From: an uncultured Eubacterium sp.
Lineage (GTDB): Bacteria > Bacillota > Clostridia > Lachnospirales > Lachnospiraceae
Reading direction: 5' to 3'
Length of the DNA stretch: 47,113 bases
Assembly: GCA_910580075.1 (NCBI GenBank)
Contig: CAJTVR010000012.1
Location: 1-47,113, forward strand
In this document: one piece after another, positions 42,301-47,113 of the stretch
Numbering within the stretch: position 1 is the stretch's first letter
How the letters are laid out: each line of letters begins with the position of its first letter
Position numbers and translations under genes: made by a program
Notes under the pieces: generated by a model
Databases searched by the model: none
What the model saw: the letters and a program-made list of their open reading frames with translations, nothing else
What the model was told of the DNA's origin: nothing

Positions 42301-42476
42301 AGGGAACATTTGTGCTGGAACCGTCTGAACAGTATGCCAATGAAAGCCCGGACAGCCCGGATGAGCAGTATGATGCGGGGGTACGCCGTTTCGGGCCTGT
42401 GCGCGCGGACGGGACAGCTGATTTTATTGCATCAGACCAGAATGAAAAGGTGCTTGAAACAGTGAGCGTGTGGTAA
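39336..42476 (+). CDS. BlaR1-like M56 membrane metalloprotease with WG-repeat-like sensor domain
   Basis: A 1046-residue protein. TM helices lie at about 5-60 and 200-220. An M56 zinc protease motif HELVH (H307, E308, H311) and 'SCELSCDEAVIRG' (third ligand region) follow. A last TM lies near 415-430. A Gly/Ser/Asp linker (about 450-530) is coded by imperfect GGCAGCGGATCC-like repeats. The outside part has an alpha/beta domain (about 530-780) and then, from about 850, WG-repeat-like units ('YGIITKVPQGYM', 'TGLIGYMDLNGEMAVPCSY', 'GQWGIIDRKGTFVLEPS'). The penicillin-binding domain of true BlaR1 is absent, so the signal is something else. It should cut the adjacent BlaI-like repressor. Confidence 0.82.
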   Translation: MEAFLSGILRISLFGSLAAVLLLLLRPVLCRLAGWSAVYYLWLPVLLRFCIPIGITVTLPAVSHMSAAYESRGDASSGFLEQNHAESGIIIKTEDTGQETAQQLPESADETSGVPELSGIWRWTSDVPDLSENTGWALVRPDVLMIPAQAAVEPDIPASASRESAADSGQADGSLKHHSNAGRPERTSDTESYSLFQMKRFWLFLWGCGALACICWHIFASLHYSRRVQKSLREASKKAQEILKESGHSGRISVAESSLVNAPMLLGILHPVIVLPANINSQKTGTDFYSGQEDLQAEDLLRNIIAHELVHARRQDLPYKWLVTITGSLHWFNPLMILIRREISRSCELSCDEAVIRGMSAAQRRCYGLTLLAMAAPPSGTVTPAASLSGEKEALKERLVTIAGYRRKGIPAVALSILPVLAVSGCAFISNAQPGRTKGIQSDGITDMQVQADGSDLSGADQGVSGSGDDSKTSGVQADREVNGPDGGSGPGSGSSTGSGYGPNGIHAEGSGSGSGSDEAGAQPGRIADTRRYLTQSAADDYRAVLTSRKQIDYYDKEQYGGQQDKDSAKQLNLTEILDLFSPDSSFVQISEFAVVDFDGDEEAEVLLHITDVAGDLGGFAVLRRLDGRVQGYPEHYKCISNLKTDGTFSYMPLAGPDDGIGSVRFQDYGCSIELSARSETSEDFKTVTYWEGGRTVSAEQYEEVLKRQSQKPDAAWYKFTEENIYSQMQPFKGSGQDSEAVSESGGQERFYVKDDRQYELVQDLVSGRSQWASVTVIGSESERAKQEEQEKQKKLGKTSHTDKYKDYSRQERYFEKLDGSESYQVRRWDNLRYSAGEYLVFEYNGTMHVSKSTDLYHPVLSYDYGGTYGIITKVPQGYMTADSSSYEIHFYDEQFRETKVITGMRAGESGHYYENGLMAVRDMKTGLIGYMDLNGEMAVPCSYAIASDFSNGFASVLTGAEIIPFTEDAGTVQLFYGKGGQWGIIDRKGTFVLEPSEQYANESPDSPDEQYDAGVRRFGPVRADGTADFIASDQNEKVLETVSVW

Positions 42477-42575
42477 AACAGACATTGCAGAAAAGTACTG
42501 AAATGAAGAAGAAAAAAGCACTTTCTGAGAACTCACAGAGGAATCAGCTTCAGGTATATGCTCTGGCATTTTGAA

Positions 42576-42623
42576 CAGAGAAAGCAAAAATTAGCATATA
42601 ATTTTTGCTTTCTCTGTTTTTTT
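42576..42623 (+). terminator. Strong Rho-independent terminator after the M56 gene
   Basis: A 16-bp perfect stem (CAGAGAAAGCAAAAAT and its complement), a 9-base loop and seven T. It separates the BlaI/M56 operon from the following catabolic operon. The rest of the 307-bp gap (42477-42783) shows no clear promoter; TTGACG at 42621 with TGGATA 17 bp on is a weak candidate. Confidence 0.9.
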
Positions 42624-42783
42624 GACGGAAAACAAGTCAAATAATGGATATACAACTGGTAAAATATTCGAAAGAAAGACTGGAACGGATGGTGTAAATT
42701 GTTATTACAAACAAGGTGCGCGTACAGCAGGCAAGATGACAGGCAGGCCTGCTGTTAAAGCAAAGAGAAAAAGGAGGATTCAT

Positions 42784-43746
42784 ATGAAAGTTTTAGGAAT
42801 TTCTTTCGGAAGAAGGAATCAGCGCAGCGACGTTATGGTAAAAGAAGCGCTGTTTGCAGCAAAAGCGGCAGGGGCTGATGTGGAATTTATCAACACCGTG
42901 CGTATGAATATCGGGCACTGCCGTGCGTGTGATTACTGCAGCCGCCTGCGTGATAAGGGAGAGACAGAGATTCACTGCTGCATGAAAGATGATTACCATA
43001 TTCTGGAAGAAGCATGTCTGGAAGCTGACGGAATTATCATTGCAGCTCCTGTTTATGCGGTAGGCATTGTAGGACAGTTTAAAAACTTTGTAGACCGTTT
43101 CGGGCCTTCTCATGACAGAGCAGCGTTAATCGAAGAAAATAAAAAACGTAAAGAAGCAGGCAGGCCGGAATTAGACCCTAGATACTTTAAAGACCGTTAT
43201 ACAGGTTATATTTCGGTAGGAGGCGCGCAGACACATAACTGGGTGTCCTTAGGACTGCCGATGCTTGATTTATTCAGCTTTTCTTTCTGCATGAAATGCG
43301 TAGGCCACGTGGACGCATATGATCAGGGACGGACAGGGCATCCATTATTTGACAAGGCTCTGATGGAAAAATGTGCAGACCTTGGACGCACAGTAGCCGA
43401 AGCACTCGGCAAGCCGTATGACGAAGTGGATGCATGGAGCGGAGACGACGGCGTATGTCCGGTATGCCATAATTCGCTGCTGAGCATGAACGGCACGACA
43501 AAAGTAGAATGTCCGGTCTGCGGAATCTGGGGCGATCTGTCCATAGAAGGAGAACAGGTAAAAGTAAACTGGTCTGAAAAAGAAATAGCACGTGCAAGAA
43601 ATACAACGATTGGCATTTATGAGCACTATAACGAAATTCAGAATATGATTACTGTCTGTGTTCCAAAACTAATGGAAGCAAAAGATACGCTGCCTAAGAT
43701 GATGGAAAAATACGAAAAATTCGAAGATACAATTGCCAGCATGTAA
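42784..43746 (+). CDS. Flavodoxin-fold NAD(P)H oxidoreductase with C4 zinc-ribbon-like tail
   Basis: A 320-residue protein. Residues 1 to about 195 are an NADPH-dependent FMN reductase/flavodoxin-like domain (MKVLGISFGRRNQRSD, 'HCRACDYC' cysteines, 'GIIIAAPVYAVGIVGQFKNF', 'SVGGAQTHNWVS'). Near residues 223-246 two C-P-V-C pairs (GVCPVCHNS...VECPVCGIW) form a rubredoxin/zinc-ribbon-like knuckle. A helical end follows. AAGGAGG lies six bases before the ATG at 42784; the frame is open upstream to 42622 but that DNA is the terminator and leader. It is the first gene of a sugar or glycoside operon. Its redox partner or substrate is not known. Confidence 0.82.
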   Translation: MKVLGISFGRRNQRSDVMVKEALFAAKAAGADVEFINTVRMNIGHCRACDYCSRLRDKGETEIHCCMKDDYHILEEACLEADGIIIAAPVYAVGIVGQFKNFVDRFGPSHDRAALIEENKKRKEAGRPELDPRYFKDRYTGYISVGGAQTHNWVSLGLPMLDLFSFSFCMKCVGHVDAYDQGRTGHPLFDKALMEKCADLGRTVAEALGKPYDEVDAWSGDDGVCPVCHNSLLSMNGTTKVECPVCGIWGDLSIEGEQVKVNWSEKEIARARNTTIGIYEHYNEIQNMITVCVPKLMEAKDTLPKMMEKYEKFEDTIASM

Positions 43747-43783
43747 CAAAGGCAGTTTCAGTTACAGAAATTTGGAGGAGCTT

Positions 43784-45151
43784 ATGAGTGAATTAAATAA
43801 ATATGGCACTAAGCCGCTGACTTTTGCGAATTATGTCGTATATGGAATGGGTAATTTTGCTTCACAGCTTTCCTGGACAATGGTTAGTACATATCTTTCC
43901 ATTTTTTATACGGATGTATTCGGGCTTGGAGTCGGGGCCGTTGCAATGCTGATGCTTGTCGCTAAAGTATGGGACGGTTTGAACGATCCGATGATGGGAA
44001 CGCTGATGGAGCGCACACATACAAGATGGGGGCGTTTCCGGCCGTATATTTTTGTCGGTGCAGTATTCCTTGTAATCTTTACAATACTGACCTTTACTGT
44101 GCCTGGATTTGGCAGTACAGGCAAACTGGTTTATGCTTATGTAACTTATATCGGGCTTGGAATGGCATATACAGTAACAAACGTACCGTATCTGGCACTT
44201 CCTGCAGTTATGACACGTGACCCGAAGGAAATTAATAAGCTGAATGCAGCACAGATGATGGGAATGACAATTGGACAGATTGTCTTAAACCTGTCAGTAA
44301 TGAATCTTGTAAAATGGGTCGGAAAAGGCGATGAAGCATCTGGCTACCAGGGAACAGCTTTTATTCTGGCACTTGCTGCACTTCCGATGTTTTGGGCAGT
44401 AGCAATTATGTCCAAAGAACAGATTACGGTAGAAAAGAAAGACCAGGGTAAAGTAAGCGAAGGGCTGAAGCTTGTATTTAAAAACAGAAACCTGTTATGT
44501 GCTATGGGATATTCGTTCTTTAATATGTTTGGTATTCTCGGGCGTATTTCAGTGGCAGTATTTTTCTATATGCACTGTGTAGGAAATTATAATCTGATTT
44601 CAGTATTTATGATGATGCAGATGGCAGTCGGGACGCTTATTATGCCGTTTGCCCCTATGGTCGCTGATAAGTTAGGAAAACGCAAAACAGGAATTATCTC
44701 CATGATTATCCAGGGCGGAGCGCTTGTTTTAATGTATTTCGGACCGACGACCAGCATACCGTTCAATTTCCTTTGCATGGTGCTTTACGGTACCGGTTAT
44801 ATTGCGGGTCCGTGCGGAGCCGGCATGATGGTAGATGCGATTGATGACTTTGATGATAAGCATGGGATCCGTAATGACGGTATGGCATTTTCTTTCCAGG
44901 GTACAGCTATTAAAATCGCAACAGCAGTTGCAAACTCTGCATTCTTGTTGGTTATGGGCGCATTTGGATATGTCGGCGGCGGAGAAATTACGCCTACAGT
45001 ACAGACAGGTATTAACTTAGCAGCAAACCTTCTGCCGGGCATTACATTCTTTGTCGGCATCATTCCATTGGTGCTTTATCAGCTGGATGAGCCGGGTTAT
45101 ATGGAAGGTGTAAGAGAACGTCTCAGAATACGTAATCAGAATAGAGCATAA
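43784..45151 (+). CDS. GPH-family (glycoside-pentoside-hexuronide) sugar:cation symporter
   Basis: A 455-residue, about 12-TM transporter. It has the family-typical N-terminus 'FANYVVYGMGNFASQLSWT', the loop 'DGLNDPMMGTLMERTHTRWGRFRPY' (split: D-G-L-N-D-P and RTHTRWGRFRPY) and 'GMAYTVTNVPYLAL'. It would import a glycoside or sugar with Na+ or H+. GGAGG precedes the ATG at 43784 by about five bases. It lies between the flavoprotein and isomerase genes of one operon. Confidence 0.88.
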   Translation: MSELNKYGTKPLTFANYVVYGMGNFASQLSWTMVSTYLSIFYTDVFGLGVGAVAMLMLVAKVWDGLNDPMMGTLMERTHTRWGRFRPYIFVGAVFLVIFTILTFTVPGFGSTGKLVYAYVTYIGLGMAYTVTNVPYLALPAVMTRDPKEINKLNAAQMMGMTIGQIVLNLSVMNLVKWVGKGDEASGYQGTAFILALAALPMFWAVAIMSKEQITVEKKDQGKVSEGLKLVFKNRNLLCAMGYSFFNMFGILGRISVAVFFYMHCVGNYNLISVFMMMQMAVGTLIMPFAPMVADKLGKRKTGIISMIIQGGALVLMYFGPTTSIPFNFLCMVLYGTGYIAGPCGAGMMVDAIDDFDDKHGIRNDGMAFSFQGTAIKIATAVANSAFLLVMGAFGYVGGGEITPTVQTGINLAANLLPGITFFVGIIPLVLYQLDEPGYMEGVRERLRIRNQNRA

Positions 45152-45259
45152 AGCGGCTTTGACACAATGCCGATATAGAAGCTGGATGAAACGGATTCAG
45201 GCGCAGGCAGGAAGTCGTTCCATACTGACAGCTGGTTTCGAAAAAGGAGGTTTCACAAT

Positions 45260-46180
45260 ATGAAATTAGGATTTGTAAGCGCCATTCTGGACACATGGAC
45301 TTACGAAGAAATGATGGATTTTGCATCAGAGCATGGGTTTGAGTGTGTAGAGGCAGCCTGCTGGCCGCAGGGAAAAGCAGAACGCAGATATGCGGGAGTC
45401 AGCCATATCGATGCAGAACGGGTATTAGAAGACGATACCTATGCAAAACATATCATGGATTACAGCAAAGAAAAAGGCGTGCAGATTTCTTCTCTTGCTT
45501 ATTATCCAAACACAATGGACGGCGATCTGGAAAAACGCGAAGCTGCCGTTACGCATTTGAAAAACCTGATCAAGGCAAGTCATAAACTTGGCGTGGGAAT
45601 GGTAACCACATTTATCGGAAGAGACCAGACCAAAACAGTGGAAGAAAACCTGGAGCTGGTTAAGGAAATCTGGCCGCCGGTTATGAAACTGGCAGAAGAA
45701 AATAATGTAAAAGTAGCAATCGAAAACTGTCCGATGTTATTCGGTCCTGACCAGTGGCCGGGCGGGCAGAATCTGATGACTACACCGAAAATCTGGAGAA
45801 AAGTATTTGAAATCATTGGCAGTGACAATCTGGGAATTAATTATGACCCGTCACATTTTGTATGGCAGATGATTGATTATATCAGACCGATTTATGAGTT
45901 TAAAGACAGGATTTTCCACGTGCATTATAAAGATATCAAGGTGTATCCTGACCGCCTGAACGACTGCGGTATTATGGCATATCCGCTTGATTTTATGTCA
46001 CCGAAACTGCCGGGTCTTGGCGATGTAGACTGGGGAAAATACGTATCGGCCCTGACAGATATCGGCTACGAAGGATGTACCTGTATCGAAGTAGAAGACA
46101 AGGCTTTTGAAGGATCCAAAGAAAGAGTGGAAGCATCTCTTATATTAAGCCAGAAATATCTGCGTCAGTTTGTTATTTAG
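45260..46180 (+). CDS. Sugar phosphate isomerase/epimerase family TIM-barrel protein
   Basis: A 306-residue xylose-isomerase-like (AP_endonuc_2) barrel. It has 'MKLGFVSAILDTWTYEEMMD', metal-ligand candidates E in 'VAIENCPM', D in 'GINYDPSHFVWQ', H in 'FHVHYKDIK' and E in 'CIEVEDKAFEG'. Such enzymes isomerise or epimerise sugars or cleave keto-glycosides. AAAGGAGG lies seven to eight bases before the ATG. It is followed after 56 bp by a Gfo/Idh/MocA gene. That pairing is typical of inositol, 3-keto-sugar and C-glycoside pathways. Confidence 0.85.
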   Translation: MKLGFVSAILDTWTYEEMMDFASEHGFECVEAACWPQGKAERRYAGVSHIDAERVLEDDTYAKHIMDYSKEKGVQISSLAYYPNTMDGDLEKREAAVTHLKNLIKASHKLGVGMVTTFIGRDQTKTVEENLELVKEIWPPVMKLAEENNVKVAIENCPMLFGPDQWPGGQNLMTTPKIWRKVFEIIGSDNLGINYDPSHFVWQMIDYIRPIYEFKDRIFHVHYKDIKVYPDRLNDCGIMAYPLDFMSPKLPGLGDVDWGKYVSALTDIGYEGCTCIEVEDKAFEGSKERVEASLILSQKYLRQFVI

Positions 46181-46236
46181 GATATTACATAGCACTCATA
46201 CATTTTAAATTTTTATTGTAAAGGAGAGAACAAGTC

Positions 46237-47113
46237 ATGGGAAAATTAAAAATTGCAATTGTAGGATGCGGCGGCATCGCAAACCAGAAACATATGCCTT
46301 CGATTAAGACACAGGCAGACAAAGCAGAAATGGTAGCTTTCTGCGATATTATCCCGGAGCGTGCTGAAAAGGCGGCCAAAGAATATGGTGCAGAACATGC
46401 AAAAGTATATACAGATTACAAAGAAATGTTAGCAGACAGCAGCATTGAAATCGATGTAGTACATGTATGTACACCAAATGTGGCACACTGCCCGATTACT
46501 GTAGCAGCATTTGAAGCTGGCAAGCATGTAATGTGCGAAAAGCCGATGGCACATAATACAGAAGATGCACAAAAGATGCTGGATGCATGGAAAAAATCTG
46601 GAAAGAAATTTACAATCGGATACCAGAACCGTCTGCGTGACGATACACAGACACTGCACGCATCCTGTGAAGCCGGCGAGCTTGGCGATATTTATTTTGC
46701 TAAAGCACATGCACTGCGCAGAAGAGCAGTTCCTACCTGGGGCGTATTTCCGAACAAAGCTCTGCAGGGCGGCGGACCGTTAATCGATATCGGAACACAT
46801 GCACTGGACATTACTTTATGGATGATGAACAACTACGAACCGGCTTCTGTATCCGGCCAGGTATTTTACAAACTCGGACGCCAGGAAAACGGACCGGAAG
46901 GAAATGTATTCGGACCATGGGATCCTAAGACGTTCGAAGTAGAAGATTCTGCATTCGGCCTTGTAAAAATGAAAAACGGCGCAACCATTTTCCTGGAAGC
47001 ATCCTGGGCATTAAATATATTGAAATCCATGGAAGCATCTACCACTTTGTGCGGTACAAAAGCAGGCGCAGAGATTCATCATGGCGGCAGCTATCCGCAG
47101 GATGAGCTGATTT
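46237..47113 (+). CDS. Gfo/Idh/MocA-family oxidoreductase (3' end outside window)
   Basis: The frame is open from the ATG at 46237 (AAAGGAG nine bases upstream) to the window edge, 292 residues. The N-terminal Rossmann motif is IAIVGCGGIANQKHMP. The signature CEKPMAHNTEDAQKM follows, and the catalytic region 'GGGPLIDIGTHALDITLW' holds the conserved D and H. It oxidises or reduces a sugar or glycoside with NAD(P). Together with the upstream symporter and isomerase it suggests oxidation of an imported glycoside at C3 before cleavage. Substrate unknown. Confidence 0.88.
   Translation, partial: MGKLKIAIVGCGGIANQKHMPSIKTQADKAEMVAFCDIIPERAEKAAKEYGAEHAKVYTDYKEMLADSSIEIDVVHVCTPNVAHCPITVAAFEAGKHVMCEKPMAHNTEDAQKMLDAWKKSGKKFTIGYQNRLRDDTQTLHASCEAGELGDIYFAKAHALRRRAVPTWGVFPNKALQGGGPLIDIGTHALDITLWMMNNYEPASVSGQVFYKLGRQENGPEGNVFGPWDPKTFEVEDSAFGLVKMKNGATIFLEASWALNILKSMEASTTLCGTKAGAEIHHGGSYPQDELI

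Overview
The window looks like a chromosomal segment of a Gram-positive gut anaerobe of the Lachnospiraceae (Blautia/Ruminococcus-like). The evidence is strong AGGAGG-type ribosome sites, mid-40s %GC by eye, PTS-based hexitol uptake, a BlaI/M56 pair, Hol_Tox-like type I toxins, and protein families typical of that group. The genus is an inference. All recognised protein genes are on the + strand.

Region 1 (1-16740) is a surface-polysaccharide locus that is cut at the left edge. It carries the tail of a formyltransferase-like protein, a large membrane glycan protein split by one in-frame TAG, an acyltransferase, a methyltransferase, a GT2 glycosyltransferase, a nucleotide-sugar SDR and a nucleotidyltransferase. 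It continues with a flippase-like/kinase fusion, a HAD phosphatase, a GtrA-like protein and a Wzy-like polymerase. It ends with capE-capF-capG (UDP-N-acetyl-L-fucosamine synthesis), a DegT-type aminotransferase and a secreted-type esterase whose N-terminus may be broken. Three of its genes each contain an in-frame run of exactly nine G. Adding or removing one G leads quickly to a stop codon in all three, so they are candidate phase-variable (slipped-strand) switches of surface glycan structure.

Region 2 (16741-20231) is an AT-richer two-gene cassette: an AAA ATPase and a subtilisin-like protease with an intact D/H/S triad. This is the ietAS arrangement, known as a plasmid-stability toxin-antitoxin pair and as an anti-phage system. 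Two GTCCCAA direct repeats 20 bp apart lie over its promoter.

Region 3 (20232-27374) is a hexitol-type PTS locus: EIICB (mtlA-like), an MtlR-like PRD activator, EIIA (mtlF-like), a PfkB-family sugar-phosphate kinase and a sorbose-1-phosphate-reductase-like dehydrogenase. There is no mtlD. Two near-identical 25-bp palindromes stand at the same distance from the -35 box of two promoters that both have 18-bp spacers. They are probably MtlR operators.

Region 4 (27375-31754) is worn accessory DNA. It holds an orphan winged-helix fragment with TDGQ repeats, a Nudix hydrolase, an AAA-ATPase-like pseudogene (frameshift in a T7 run plus loss of its C-terminus), and an ECF sigma factor with its membrane anti-sigma partner.

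Region 5 (31755-37815) is a compact island: J-domain protein, phosphoribosyltransferase-TRSP protein, StiP-PELOTA protein, RlaP-like nucleotidyltransferase and CCA-adding enzyme. The PRTase/TRSP and StiP/PELOTA proteins are normally seen in tellurite-resistance-like stress loci. Here there are no Ter proteins, and they sit beside two RNA-acting nucleotidyltransferases. I regard this as a candidate uncharacterised RNA-repair or nucleotide-metabolite stress system.

Region 6 (37803-38730) is a tandem duplication of a type I toxin-antitoxin module: a 31-37 residue membrane toxin, an antisense RNA from a convergent promoter, and a hairpin that covers the toxin ribosome site. The duplicated unit carries the last codons of cca with it.

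Region 7 (38731-42623) is a BlaI-type repressor and an M56 (BlaR1-like) membrane protease whose outer domain looks like WG repeats instead of a penicillin-binding sensor. It ends at a strong terminator.

Region 8 (42624-47113) is a four-gene catabolic operon cut at the right edge: a flavodoxin-like oxidoreductase with a C4 zinc-ribbon-like tail, a GPH sugar symporter, a sugar isomerase/epimerase TIM-barrel protein and a Gfo/Idh/MocA oxidoreductase. It resembles loci for glycoside oxidation and cleavage, including C-glycosides.
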